Positions 11,537 to 23,994 of a stretch of 64,000 nt of DNA are shown here, one piece after another; positions within the stretch are counted from its first letter, which is position 1; every line of letters starts with the position of its first letter. The stretch spans positions 728,892-792,891 of the forward strand of contig JANPYM010000013.1 of NCBI GenBank assembly GCA_025890175.1, in the 5' to 3' direction. The position numbers were made by a program, and so were the translations under genes. Under the pieces are notes generated by a model. It searched no databases and had not been told where the DNA came from. It saw nothing but the letters and a program-made list of their open reading frames with translations. The DNA comes from Ciborinia camelliae. Lineage: Eukaryota; Ascomycota; Leotiomycetes; Helotiales; Sclerotiniaceae.

Positions 11537-11637
11537 TTCCGGTACGGGGAATTGAACCCCGGTCTCCCGCGACCTTTCTGACATTCCAACGAACATCGAA
11601 TGAGAGGCGGAAATGCTAGCCACTACACCATGCCGGA
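11537..11637 (-). tRNA. tRNA-Glu(CUC) with a 29-nt intron
   Basis: Read on the minus strand, it starts TCCGGCATGGTGTAGTGG (box A) and contains GGGGTTCAATTCCCC (box B and T arm). The anticodon loop is CTCTCA, interrupted after position 37 by about 29 nt, then C and the 3' stem half GCGGG. The anticodon is CUC, so Glu. The acceptor stem pairs TCCGGCA with TACCGGA and has one C-A mismatch at pair 6-67. A run of ten T follows on the minus strand (11524-11533), a normal Pol III stop. Confidence 0.93.
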
Positions 11638-12389
11638 TTATTTGTTGTATTTATTTATATTTCTGCTTCTGCTGTATTGGATTATAAAGACATGGGATAA
11701 TGTGTGGGGTAACAGTTAGAGAATTTTTTTTGGCAGTGATTTAAGCGAGCGAATAGGATCGGGAATGGGAAGAAGTGGGAATGGATGGGATGGGCGGATC
11801 GACGAGTTGGTGTGGGGTGGGGTTACTGGGGTGGGATGTGTGGGAGTTCCTTACTCCGGACTTGGGAGGGAGTGGGAGATGGTGAATGACCTGACCTAGA
11901 AGATATCGTAAAAAGAGCTGATTGATAAGATAGTGCTTGAGGCTTTCCTATTCCCAAGGTAGCGCTCCAATTATTACCTAATATAAGTTTTTTCAGGATT
12001 GATAACCGATTTAATTCAATCATGACACTACCTAATCACCTAATCACCCAATCACTCCAACAATAATAAACTACAAAACATGAAATCCCAAACAAAAAGT
12101 ATAGAGAAAAACGACGCAAAACACCTGGCAACCATTTGATCCATTCAATTCGCTCAACCCGCTGATTGCATTGCCATAGCCTAATTAAAACACTCGCTCA
12201 TTCGCTCGCCTGGAAAATGCATATCACTCTTATTCTTCTCTTCTTGTCTACTACCCCAATCATGCCTTCCCTTTCCATCATTCCAAAAGTCCCCCGACCA
12301 TGCAAAGAAAGAAAGAAGAATAAAAACAAAAGAAAATGTTGATGACCATCGAAGAAACAAACACTCCCACCCCTTGTGCATTACATCCT
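11638..12389. other. Intergenic between the tRNA and the GAP gene's 3' end
   Basis: No gene is seen. The right end is the 3' UTR side of the TBC gene, and the left half is G-rich. Confidence 0.5.
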
Positions 12390-15300
12390 CTACCTCTCAA
12401 ACTCCACGATTTTCTGCGTTGCAGAACTAGAACTTCTATCCCTCCTTGAATCTCCAGATATACCTGGCATCAGACTGTCGTTCTTGACCGAAATTCCCGT
12501 CCCTTCAACTTTCTCAATACCTATACCACTTCTAATACTACCCGCTTCCGCATCGGCTCCCTCCAATAAATCTCGATCTGAACTCCTCACACTTCTTCTC
12601 TCCGCATCACCTCCATAACCACCCGAAACTCGCAACCCATCATCTTCTTCCTCTTCATCCTCATCTTGTACACCAGGTCTATGTATAGCATTCCTCTCCA
12701 TTTCCTTCTGAGCTTCATCCATTCTCCTGCGAACCTCTGCAGCTACCCTCATTCCATCCGTGACAATATTATCCAATACACCCCTGAGTCCCTTTCCAGG
12801 TGGTACCACACCAGCAGAACTAGGACCGCTGACAACATTCGCCGCAGCAGCTGCTGCCGATTTACCAAAGCCGATACTGGTAAAGGTGGTGAGGGGAGAG
12901 GAGGAATTTGTCGCGTTCGAAGTTGAGACCATTTTATCTGAGATGCGGAAAGAAGCTGGGAATGAAGATTCAAAGAACTGTTCTAGAAGTTCATCGGCGA
13001 GGACAACCATGCGGAAAGTGGGGAGGGTTATGTGGAGGGGCTTGGAGGGGTCGAGGGCAGCGTTGGCACGTTCTGATTGTGCTTTGGAGACGGTGCGAGA
13101 GGGAGTTGGGAGGTTGTTTGGTTTATTCGATGGCGGAGGAATGATTGGTAGACTGATTTCCTTTTTAGTTTTCTTGGAATCTATACCAAGATCTAAGAGA
13201 TCTTCTTCCTCTTCTTCATCCGAATCATCCGAATCACCAACAGCGAATGAGTTGGGATCCACAAGACCATTTGTACCATATGATTTCTCCTCATTTTCTC
13301 CCACACTCTCATCATCTTCTTTCTCTTCGACCTCGACATTTTGTGGATTATCTGGATCAGCATACTCGAAGCAGCGTCGGATGAAGGCGCTAACGCTACT
13401 CAAAAATCGTTCTTGTGTAGTTGTATGTAGACTACTAAATTGTGCAGGATTACTAGCTTCATATTCGCTCAGCCCAACCATAGATGGTGAAGGTGATAAA
13501 GACCCATCAAGACCTCGTCGAGAAAGAAACAGTAAAGCTTCTGATATCCGCAGAATACCTTCCCTATCCACCTTTCCATCTCCATCATCATCATACAGTT
13601 CAAAGAAGTATGTAATGCTTCCCATGATATCACCCTTGCCCTTGATGTGAGCCAACCCCGTTACGACGTTTTGTAGAGTCAAGGCGGAATTCATATCCAC
13701 ATCCCATCTCCGGAATAACCGTTGCATAAATTCGTGGTCGGTCGGTTCAGGGTTACCAAATCCCCAAGGAGAAATGGAAATATCTTTTCGTCGCATAGAA
13801 TTGCCAAAGTAAGAATGCTTTTCCTTCTCGAGCTCTTTTTCTTGTGGTGACGGTGAATCTGACACAGCCCATCTAGTCATTCCGGCAAGAAATTCTCGGA
13901 AACAATCGTAATCCATCAGAGTAGGACTTGGACCAAGTCCCACCCTACCTTTCTCGATATTTTGATTCTCTCCTAATCCAGCAATGACACTGGCTCTGTT
14001 GGCTTTTGCTCTTCGTTCTTTTTCTTCTTGTATCATCTGACTTCTTTGCTGCCTTTCGTACAACACACCATAAAACCTATCATACAAAGCACCCAACTCG
14101 TCAACACTCAACTTCTTGCTTTCCGGGCCTAAGTTTCGTATCGACGTTCGTTTTGCAAAACTCTCAATGCTGTTCAATACAGCATCTTTGTGATTCATGC
14201 GTTGCTCTGAAATGGTGTTTTGTGTGATTCCCGAAAATTCCTTGAAAGCAACAACCATTAACTCCTGGAATCGTGTGACTGCTCGTAATTTGGCGTTCTC
14301 CGATTTTGGATGTGCAGATTCATCGAGTTTGGAGAAATATCCTTTTAAAACAGAAATAAAGGCTCCATCATCAGCGGCGTCTAAAAGTTCTTCTCCGTTT
14401 ATTCTTAATATAGCGAGACCAACCTGAAAGAGGACCTTTGGACCTTCTAAAAAGAAAACATCTAAAACACGAAATGCAAATACGAGAGGCATGGAGTTAA
14501 TATACAGTGACAAAAACCATGGGAGAGAAACGACGGAAAGTTGAACATCCGATTTGACCAAATGATCCCATAATATTGGCATAGTCTTCTCTACTAAAGA
14601 CTCAAATACGCGTTGGTCTAGTAGAGTGCCGTACATGGTTTGCGAGTAATATCCGGGAAGTAACCTGTCGCAAAGAGCAGATAACAAGAAGTAAGCTTGA
14701 GCTTCAGACATATAGATCAGGAGTGCCGCAACAACTATATTCATAGCCTGGCAATATCCAACTTCTTCGTTGGTCCAACTATATGCTGTAAGAACTCGCC
14801 TCAACCGGTCGATACCTTCAACACTCTGAAATCCAGGGTATTCCGGTAAACTTCGATTGAGATCCTTCTCAATTTCATCAATAGCAAGAGAATCTCGTCC
14901 TTCAAACTTCGCTAGGGTATCTGCATATAGAGTCGGATTTTCCAAGCGTAAAAACAACGATCCGGATGTTTGCTCCCAGATTTCCCCTCGCAGTCGATTG
15001 GGCAAACCAACTCGAATGAGTTTATGAAATGTAGGCTGGCGTATCAATGTAACATTCCGACCATTCTCCCGAAGATACTCCCCCCAAAGTCTCATTTTGC
15101 TTTTGTCTCGTAGTTTCCGAGGATCACCAGGATACCTAAACAACATGCCAAGCCCTGCATCTGGAATTTCTCCTATTTTGCCGTCGCCTTGTAACAGATA
15201 TTCTGAATAACACTCCGCCACAACACGTTTCATCTTCGCGACCTCGCCGACTCCAGATTTCAGCCCTTTCTTCAAACCATCGCAAAACCTTTCGCAAGCT

Positions 15301-15906
15301 TGGCGCGTTCCGGCGAGATTGATTGTAATTTTTTGTTGATATACAGGTTGTTTCGAGCCATCTTTTGTAGGTGCATTTGTGAGTCCATTCCAGGTCGTAA
15401 TAGCTAAAGCAAACTTCGGTCGATGTCAGCAGGTAAAGGATGCGGAAAGGAGGGTTGCATACCTGGTAGGATTGACTATGAAGTCGCTCTACTCGTCTTA
15501 TGGCACATAGAGGTAAAGTAAAGCCATTTCCTCCAGGTCCGGCTCCATGTGTTTGTCCATTGAACCCAGAAGATATACCTGTACTTGCAGTTTGAAGGAA
15601 ACTTGTAGGCTGTGTTGAGAAGCACAGGTATGCTTCACTCAAATGTAACTTTCCCGCATAATGAAACCCTCTATCCCTATCTTTATCCTTCTCTCCTTGT
15701 GTAGCATTCGGTGAGTATGGATTCGGTGGAGCTATGGTAAGTTCGGCAGTGATTTCTTGTAGAGGGGTTTGAGAATCTGGTAATCGGAATTGATTGCGAA
15801 AGAGAGTAGATTTGGCAGGGTTGCGATCAGAAGCAGATATATTGAGAGATTGAGTTGGGTCAATGAATGATTGAGCCTTTTGCACAAAGCTTGAGAAATT
15901 GAACAT
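12390..15906 (-). CDS. TBC-domain Rab GTPase-activating protein (Gyp2/Mdr1, TBC1D9-like)
   Basis: Two exons, 15906-15463 and 15413-12390, with a 49-bp intron, encode about 1155 residues. The acceptor is the AG at 15415-15414, which yields SYQ-FALAITTWNG; a later AG would put stops in frame. Domains in order are a GRAM/PH-like N-terminal region (about 85-235), a Rab-GAP TBC domain (about 283-500) and an EF-hand near 756-767 (DDDGDGKVDREG). Both catalytic fingers are present: the Arg in IEKDLNR (R335) and the Gln in GYCQAMN (Q370). This order matches yeast Gyp2 (Mdr1) and animal TBC1D8/9. Such proteins speed GTP hydrolysis on Rab GTPases in endosome or Golgi traffic. The C-terminal 350 residues are acidic and Ser-rich, probably disordered. 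The exact Rab target is not inferable. Confidence 0.93.
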
Positions 15907-16707
15907 GGTTCATGGTATCTGCTGGTAATACAGCTTTCTTCTTATGAGTTATGTTCTTTGGAATTCAGTTGACAGGTTGAGTTGAGGGGACATCAAGTCT
16001 CAACTTCCGATGTCATCAGCCTCAGCCTCGGCTTATGTAATATTGTTAAACCAATAGTAATGCACAGAATGGACCCCTTAAATGTGATCACCATGTGTGT
16101 TTTAGATTTGACAGCATGATATATATATACCTTAACTTTGTGTGTATATAATTCACGAACTGGGTTAATGGAATCTAAAATATATCTTCAAAAATGTCAT
16201 TTCATGGCATTGAGATATTTTAGACTTTCATTGTATTGCCTGCATTCCTGCATTCTTGCATTCCTGGGTTCATCAATTTCTTCTTTGGGTTCTCAAAACT
16301 TGTCCCCTCCAATATTTGAGTAGTTCTGGGACAAATAAGGAAGAATTTGGGTACCATTTTATATTTCAGAGTTTGGTAAAAAGATACTGAGTGGTATAAT
16401 TCTGGGACTCTTCTTGAATCTCTAGTAGGTGTTCCAGTTATTCTGGAAGACTGAGGGGGTAGGTTTTCACAAGCACAAGAATATTATTTCACGGTTGCTA
16501 CAAAGTCTTCAAAAACTATCAGTTCAAGGTGGTCTTTCGTGAAAATAATCCTCATAGTTTAATCTCTGACATTCTCCAACTTAACCAAACTATGACTATC
16601 AGATATCCCAAACCAAACTCTGACTCAAATCTAGTCAATTTCCCATCCAACCACTAACTTCTCTGTCTGAATACCATTCTCAAACACCATCATCGAATTC
16701 TTGACCT
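15907..16707. other. Intergenic: promoter side of the GAP gene and 3' side of the HsbA gene
   Basis: I see no gene here. A 61-codon frame at 16138-16323 has no supporting feature. Confidence 0.5.
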
Positions 16708-17277
16708 CTAGAGTGCAGCCAGTGCACTGGCAAAAGCAGCAGCAATATTTGTGTTAATCTCAGTTAAGTTTGGCTTTACATCGGGTGAAGAAATGTCAAC
16801 AACAGCTGTCCCAAGAGAAGCAGAGGCAGCTTGTGAACTTAATACACCAGATTTAACGATTGGTGTGACTCCTTCCAGATCGAATGTAGGTTTGTTTTTT
16901 ACGATCGCATTGAGTGCGGCTATTGTATCGGGGCCCAGGGCTTTGAATTCTGTGAGTATATTGTTGGAGTCTTTCTCGGAAAGGGCAGATATGACATTCG
17001 CGTCGGCGGTGGCTGTCGTGATAGCTAATATGAAGAGTTAGTATGGGTGATGTTGTGGTACTTTGACGTGAAACTCACAATTTTCCAGATTTGTTTGAGC
17101 GGCGATGAGTGGGACCAAGTTCGCTATTCCCTTGTTGTTATTCACAGCAGCTGTAAGAGCGTTGGTATTGGTGCTGATGTTGGCTATATCATTGGTAAGG
17201 GTGACCGAGTCGCGCTTGGAGATAGCGACAGCAGAAACTGCCGAGATGAGGAGGATGATGTTTTTGATGGCAACCAT
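16708..17277 (-). CDS. Secreted HsbA-like hydrophobic surface-binding/cell-wall protein
   Basis: Exons 17277-17079 and 17024-16708, with a 54-bp intron (GTGAGT..TATTAG), give about 171 residues. Residues 1-18 are a signal peptide (MVAIKNIILLISAVSAVA), followed by SKR, a possible Kex2-type cut. The mature part is small, rich in Ala, Asn, Thr and Ser, and has no Cys near the start apart from chance. Its helical pattern (DIANISTNTNALTAAV, then LGPDTIAALNAIVKNKP) and its length fit the HsbA/antigenic cell-wall galactomannoprotein family. These proteins bind hydrophobic surfaces or the cell wall, and Aspergillus HsbA recruits cutinase to plastics. The function of this copy is inference. It lies tail-to-head with the GAP gene on the same strand, 800 bp apart, and shares nothing functional with it. 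Confidence 0.85.
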
Positions 17278-18225
17278 TTTGTTGGTTTGGAATAGAGAAT
17301 CGATGGTAGAAAGGTGGAGGATTGCTGGGCAGATTTATTCTATGCTGAGACTGAGAAGTAAACTGAGTAGACGATGGTTGAATGTATCTTTCAGCGAAGT
17401 ATCCTGAGGTACTTATACAAAAAGGAGATACATAGATATCACCAGTTTGAACAGTTCTACCATTCTACCTGGCTATTCTTTCTGTATCAAGCAGTTGCAG
17501 TGACTCAACATATCTTGATCATCCATACTCTTTGGCAATTTCGCCTTTGAGAGCGTAAAAAATCGTTTGCAAAGTCATACATCTCCTCGCTCGTACTGCT
17601 TCGGTTCACGATCATACACACAACACCGCTTCCTAGAGTAACACAATGAATGTTAAACCGTGTATTCATGTAACTCTTTAGCATCAGAAGACGACCATAT
17701 CGGTCCTTCCACACTACTTTTGGGTCGAGACGGTTCTATAGGAGCTGAAAAGTCGTAAGGCTAACTGCAGATGTGCCATACTCCTGAATTTTCCGGGGTA
17801 ATCTAGTAACAGTAAATTTCTAAAGTGGGCCCATATCTTTCAGCTATTCGAAACGAAAAGGGTCTAGACCTCGGATATCAACATAATTTTTCTTGGGGTT
17901 TGAGGAATAGTACTAAAACGAAAACTTCGTTTGTTACTATTCGCACAGCAGTTGGAACTTTCTAAAAGTTCAATGGAGACGAACTATCATGTTCGACAAA
18001 TATTGCTATACATGATCCCAAATGATGAATTGTTCATACACAGAGAGCTGAGGATGTAAATTGAAATTAAAAAGGGTCAAATTGCCGAGGACAACCAGGG
18101 AAGGTCTCACACTAGAAGCTGCCTGTACATTGAGTGTGGCAAGAAACAATGTTCCTGTAGGTAACTTCATATAAGGGAATAGAGTGAAAGAAACCATGAA
18201 TACTATTAAAGTACCACTATACTGA
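17278..18225. other. Intergenic with decayed coding traces
   Basis: On the minus strand, 17745-17505 holds an open stretch (NRLDPKVVWKDRYGRLL..., then SSTSEEMYDFANDF) preceded by an acceptor-like CCTATAG. The sequence up to about 18284 holds shorter open pieces in changing frames, one of them hydrophobic (18284-18006). They look like exons of a decayed gene, but no complete model can be built. Confidence 0.3.
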
Positions 18226-19664
18226 GTGGTCCAGAACATCCAATGGTTTGTTGACGAGAAAATCAAGCTCCCGAAAAGAAGCACGAGAACAATTTTAGGA
18301 GATTTAAGAAATTGCCATGCTCAACCATGTACAAAATTGAATCTGATATCCAAAAATAACCTTATCTTGCAAGCTAACTATACTGAGAGTTTAATCGGCT
18401 CATCAGTACACGCGGTGAGAAGTCCTAACAAACGCATCGTTCAAAGGAAGGTCTCTACAGCCATATGAGTGAAGATGTAAATGGGCAAGGCAATGTAACT
18501 CCCATCATTCCCATTTTTGTTACACAAGATAAAATGAACCAATACGTTTGTGATCACTTCTAAATGCCGTTCTTAGGTATTGATCGACACACTACTAGCG
18601 ATCCGAAAGTATCTCTCTCGGATCTAACTTGATAACCTATAGAGAAGCGGGGGGAAAGGAAGGACTATTCACCGTAAGCGTGATTCTGGATCTCCGACTG
18701 TTCAACACTCGAAAAGAGCCCTGGGGTCACGAAGTAGTGCATGTGGAACATGTACTAAAGCAAGGCGAAATGTATTCCAACTCATCCCATCGGAAACAAA
18801 TGCTTTGGTAAGAGTTTCATCATTGATATTCGCTTTCCACTGAGTTATTTAGTTGTCATCGGGTTCGAAAGGAATGTCAACCTTGAAAGGTATTGAGGAA
18901 GCGAACTGTGGTACGTAAGTGTGACAAGAAGCTTTGTGTTCGCTACTGACGTGGCATTGGCATATTTAGCTCTGTAGCCGGACTCAACAAGAAATTAGAT
19001 GGTATTTTTACTATTCTGATCACTCCGAATCGTACACTGAAAAAACCACTCATACATTGCCAAACTTTTGCTGAACTTTAATTCCACTGAGTCACCAATA
19101 AATTAATCTTTAGGAAGTGGGCTTACTGCTGTGGACCCAAGTTTAGATGATCTTGAGTGATTGAGTATTCTTCACTCGTGCCAAATCTTTTCTACATGAA
19201 AAACTTACAAAATGGGCTGGATTTCTGTTGGGGCTGCTTATACCACTTGGGTACAAGTTGGTTATGGAATTCTGGTCGCGCTCAATCTATCAACCTGTAA
19301 AGCCGATGGCTGACTGAGATCGAGATTTCGCCCGTTCGGTCTTGAATATCAATCATACAATTGATTTCCTAATCGAAAAACTAAAGACAATCATCGCTAT
19401 CAGAGGAAGGAATCCTGAGCAACTAAAATCACCAATCGGTTCTTCGCCTGAAAAGTATACATTTATTCGATTCTCTCGCCAATTGCTACGTACAACACTT
19501 GATACCAAGCTAATTTGCAGCTGAAAGATTCCAAGGACCAATTCAGATCTGGGGGATGATGCTATCCAACCTTTTAATCAAGATGATCTGGGGGATGATG
19601 CTATCCAACCTTTTAATCAAGATGATGAATCAGCGAATGCACCTCTCATTATTCCAGAAAGTTA
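18226..19664 (+). pseudogene. Decayed multi-exon gene, unknown family
   Basis: Coding-like + strand pieces follow one another in changing frames: 18226-18468; 18471-18620 (MSEDVNGQGNVTPIIPIF); 18633-18806, ending at a good donor GTAAGA; a small piece after the acceptor TATTTAG at 18969; a piece after CTTTAG at 19113 ending DPSLDDLE; and 19165-19664. The last piece includes a probable membrane segment (WAGFLLGLLIPLGYKLVM) and ends in two copies of a 13-codon repeat (DLGDDAIQPFNQD). It is interrupted by TGA codons at 19315 and 19522, each one C-to-T step from CGA. Some joins are true intron candidates and others need 1-2 base shifts. I do not recognise the protein. It could instead be an intact gene whose introns I have misplaced, but the in-frame stops argue against that. 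Confidence 0.4.
19546..19623 (+). repeat. 39-bp tandem duplication inside the decayed gene
   Basis: Two identical 39-bp units (GATCTGGGGGATGATGCTAT...), exactly 13 codons each. The duplication keeps the frame. Confidence 0.95.
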
Positions 19665-19671
19665 GATCTTC

Positions 19672-20142
19672 ATGAGTCTCGATAACTTTTGGCACTCACT
19701 TCAGGATGCTAACGATGGTTTTTTGGATGGATATTCCCATGTGAGATATTTTACTTCCTTGGATTTATACAAAGGACGATAAGTATTTTTTTGATTATAG
19801 TTCTACTGTATTCAATACGCATTCAACAATATTCTTAACTTATAGATGGTTGAATGCGCCAATAAATGTATGATAATGTATGTATATTCTCAAGCAATAG
19901 GGGCGGGTTCCACATCATCACACTTCAAAGTCTTAAATATTGTACAATTATGGTTCTCTAAGAAACGAATATCTTTATTCAAACCTTATAAACATCAATC
20001 AAACTTCATGATTTGTTTCATTCAATTCTCATCTTCATTTCGGTCCTCACGTTCTTACCAACATGATTTTGACATGGTGGAAATTGACCAGTTTCTCCAT
20101 CACCGAACCTTTGTGGCCGATCTGATACATAGTATCAATTAA
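19672..20142 (+). CDS. Possible small two-exon gene, hypothetical
   Basis: ATG 19672 opens a 23-codon exon (MSLDNFWHSLQDANDGFLDG...) ending at 19740 before GTGAGA. An acceptor TTATAG at 19845 joins in frame to an open stretch 19846-20142, for about 121 residues. No family is recognised. It directly follows the decayed gene and may be part of the same relic. The call rests only on open frames and plausible splice sites. Confidence 0.25.
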
Positions 20143-20430
20143 AAGCAGAAGATTGAAATATCACTTTCGGTCATTCTTTTAACCATCAGTACCTAGGTAT
20201 GGTGGCCCGTTGGGATATGAAGAGGCGTCACATAAATCCGTGCACTCACTGTCGCACTTTCCTCGCAACCTTCGCACCTTCCCCTAACTTCCCTTTTCGC
20301 TTCGCTTACAGTAACAACTACCCCGCACTTCCTCATTCCTCATTCCTCATTTCCTTCGAACTTTTTTTTTCTTAAACCTTCACCTCTCGTCAGTGCCTAC
20401 TGTTTTTTCAATCACCTTCAGATTTCTCAA

Positions 20431-20814
20431 TTATGCCCATCTCTCTCCTTCTCTCATATCCACAACTCTTATCCCAAAACTCTCAAGAACAAATGTCATT
20501 CCTCGGCAGCCCGCGACGAAGTCCCTCTGCTCATCAATGACCATATTCTTCTTCCCCAGATACATTACATGGGTGAAGATTATCACTGGAGCTATTTTAT
20601 TCCACACTGAATACCATTGGATATAATAAAATAGTGAAAGTGTAGGAATGTGAGAGATGCCGTATACTTTTTTTCGGGCGGAGTGAGTGTTTTTTTTTAC
20701 GATGTGATGGGTTTTACGAGTTTGTGCCAATTGAGTTGAGAGATTTGGGAAAGCTCTTGCTGTTAGAGTATCGATTTTAAGTTCATTGTGCTGGTCATAG
20801 TCTTTTTGGTGCAT
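20431..20814 (-). CDS. Possible hypothetical protein, 127 residues
   Basis: A complete ATG-to-stop frame (MHQKDYDQHNELKIDTL..., ending GIRVVDMREGERWA) with ordinary composition and a weakly hydrophobic middle. No recognised family and no splice evidence. A + strand frame overlaps it. It could be chance in a relic-rich interval. Confidence 0.22.
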   Translation of the reverse strand: MHQKDYDQHNELKIDTLTARAFPNLSTQLAQTRKTHHIVKKNTHSARKKVYGISHIPTLSLFYYIQWYSVWNKIAPVIIFTHVMYLGKKNMVIDEQRDFVAGCRGMTFVLESFGIRVVDMREGERWA

Positions 20815-20880
20815 GGCAAGGTAGGATCGATGTTCATCTTGGGTTGTGCCTTGCTAATTTGATACAGGGAGGTCTGCGAG

Positions 20881-21858
20881 GGAGACTTAGTATCAACCCT
20901 TCTACTCTCATACCCATATCGAATCTCTGTCAACAATTTCTTCGACCTGGACACTTATATTCTACCATCCTCTATTTAAGCAGTTATTCGTCACGAAATG
21001 AAAAGTCCCTACCAGTTCAAGCGGCTTAGTGTCCAGTCTTGACTCCATGACCCCGGATTGGCCGATAACAGCAACAATAATCAAGGAGTTCATTTATGTG
21101 CTAACAATGGCACCGACAATCAAGAAGGCCTATTACGTAACAGCGATACCGACAATCATATACCCCAATCTTCGGACAATGGCATCGAGAATCAAGAAGG
21201 ACCATTACCTGAAGACGACACCAATAATTGAAGATTCCAATTGTTCGACAGGAGCACCAACTTTCAAATCAACCAAGTACTGGAACGTATAGTCGACAAA
21301 TATTCTGGATGCAAAGACGTTTCTTTAGTCCCGCAACTTGTCCGTGCAGATTTAACATCACGACAGAGCTATACATAAACCCCAAGTTTGAGCCTAACAG
21401 GATGGCTGAGTTGCCCTGTGCCCAAAAATATTCATAAGATGGGGTTCTTCATGCCCAAGTATCTATCATCAGAAAGACTGGTCAACAATGAGTTCACCAT
21501 AGCTTGGGGTATTCTTGCGCACAAGACGAATCCTAAATATCTAGTCATTTATGATCCATCTGCCGCTGTTTTTCATGAGAAAACTGACCTGGGAGCCAAC
21601 GATCTTCCAACTGAACAGAAGCGCATGCTTCAAGTAGTCTACGGATATGGTACAAGATGGCTCAAACATCCAGGCTCCGAGCCTCTCAAAATATTTGTTG
21701 TGGTAAAGGAGAAACCGTATAATACAGGCAACTGCCAATTAGTCATAGATTGGATCTGCAGTATTATGGAGAATGGAGTTCCACAGTCATTCAACTCTCC
21801 AGACTATAAGGCTGTTTCCAAAGAAGTACTAGAGAGTATTCTTAATGAATCAAGTTGA
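20881..21858 (+). pseudogene. Decayed gene with possible Ulp1/C48-peptidase-like C-terminus
   Basis: One + frame (codon starts at 21061, 21439 and so on) runs coding-like from about 20881 to the stop at 21858 but is broken by TAA 20977, TGA 21040, TGA 21229 and TAA 21376. The middle has an Asn/Gln/Glu/Gly repeat (NNNQGVH..., GTDNQEG..., GIENQEG). The intact last 150 codons contain AWGILAHKTNPKYLVIYDPS and NTGNCQLVIDW. Their spacing recalls the His-Trp/Asp and Cys regions of Ulp1-type proteases, but the His position is Ala and the Gln is missing. That family link is weak. A spliced intact gene using only the 3' part (from ATG 21439) is the alternative. Confidence 0.35.
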
Positions 21859-23962
21859 GGGTATGAATGAAGTTGTGGAAGGAAGTGTTGAGGGAATGAA
21901 TGATTGAAGTTGGGGTAACGAATGAAGTTTCGATGATGAAAGGAGTTTTTTTAATCAACAATTTGAATGGAATAAATGGTGCCGAGACAATCAAGAAATT
22001 CGAAGCAATGAAAGAAAGGGTTTGAGGGAATCACTGCCGCTGAGATAATGAATGGCTTTCAATTTTCGGGGACTTTTTTCTTATCCCTGATTCAGAATAG
22101 TATGAAGATGAGTATGGGCATGATGATGAGGATGAGGATTCCCTTGTACATCACTAAAAGTAGAAGTAGCAATAAGATAAGATTAGGCTGGTTAGGGTTA
22201 TCGGATAGAAACAAGAAATGGGAATGGGAATGACAAATTGAATTTTTTTTTGATGATTCTGAATGAATGAACTTGTGACGTAATATGATACTCGTATTCG
22301 TTCTAAAGTTCCCTGACAAGTCACGAGATACATCGCTTCTTCAGGGGCTTTCGGAAATGCCAAGTATTTCTTTCGTATCATATCTTGCGCCTCTGACTTG
22401 CCATATATACATACATAACTTCTACCTAGGGGCGAAGAGAGAGAAAGGGGCAGAGACTTGATTCATTATTAGCAAACAAGACTAGCAAAGCAAAACAATG
22501 AAAACAAAGGCCATGGAAATGAAATGATATGACCCCCCCCCCGGGGCACCTAGCCGAGCATAAGATCAGATAAAGATGAAGATGAAGATGAAGATGAAGA
22601 AAACGAAAGATAAGATGATTGGAGGACGAGATGAGATGAGATAAGATGGCATATCAACATACTAATACTAGTGGAATAGTACGGCAGAATATACCTAGGT
22701 ATCCTATGCGGTGTTTTTCAAATCTAAATCTAATTTAACTCTCAAACCCTTTTCAATGAAGATTATATATATATATATATATATATATATAATCCACCCA
22801 CCAAAAACTCAAATAGATATATATATTCTAAACTCAGCATTACAAAAGAAGTAGCACGACAATGGAACCTCAAAGATTCCGCATCGAGCAAGCAGCAATG
22901 GAAAAACAATAGAAACTCCATCGCAATAAATATATAAAGCCAGCTCCAGCTCGTTTCTATATTTCGATAGCTAGATGAAGTTTATCTATTTATACGAAGT
23001 ATGGGATGATATATCAATCAAGCCATGCTTTAGGGATTTCTTGAGAGATAACCTATCAATCTTCATCTTTTGTTCAAGCAACCATGGCGAGCGACAGGTT
23101 GTTATCTAGAAAAGAATGCGAATGTAAAGGGAAGGGAAGAGTAATAACTATCTAGGTACCTACTCGTGCATGAGATAGCTACACCCCCCCTTCAGACAAA
23201 ATCAAATCAAATCCATACTATACTATACTCCGAAAATCCGTCAAAATACCCGCATCCAAGATCTAATTGGCGATCAATGAATGAATGAATGTAGCTCGCT
23301 GGAAATCAACAGGATACGTATGCGAATCGAAGCTAGAGAATCCATAGGGGGAGGGGTTTCCGTGACGCAATGAATATGTACCTACCTATGTATGCATCTC
23401 GTCGATTAGATTGATGTATCTCGTAGAAAAAAGAATGTTCAGGAGTGGGGAAAATTTTCATTTCCTTTCCTTTCTAAGTGTTTTTTGACCATGATGATGA
23501 TGATTTGGAATTTATATATATATATATAATTGTAAAAATCACTTGAAGGAAAGTTTGATGGATTATATTGGTTGGAATAGTACCTACCTATATAATGCCA
23601 AGCACAGCGGCTTGGCACAACTCTTTTCCCACCATATTTATTATACGAGCTTATAAAGCCCTCCCTCCCTATGAATTTAAACAATTGATTCTTGTATATA
23701 TCGTACATACTTTTACGAGCCCAATCAGATCGAAGGATTCCAGGGGTCGCTTCATTCATGAGGTGTTTTATATCATGTATGTTAGAGATGAGATGGAGAT
23801 ATTTTTTAATACGTTAAATTAGGAGCGAGGATAAATGGTAGATATATAGCTCCTGGAAGGTAGGTATTGGGACTTTCGTGAGTTTTACTTACCTACCTAC
23901 CATATACACCATCGCAGATCTTCCCTTTCGATTATTATCGAAATCTGTTTTCGCGCCACCGC

Positions 23963-23994
<32 letters not shown>

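Noticed and set aside
12760..13650. 296-codon plus-strand frame
   Set aside because: Antisense shadow of the low-complexity tail of the TBC protein.
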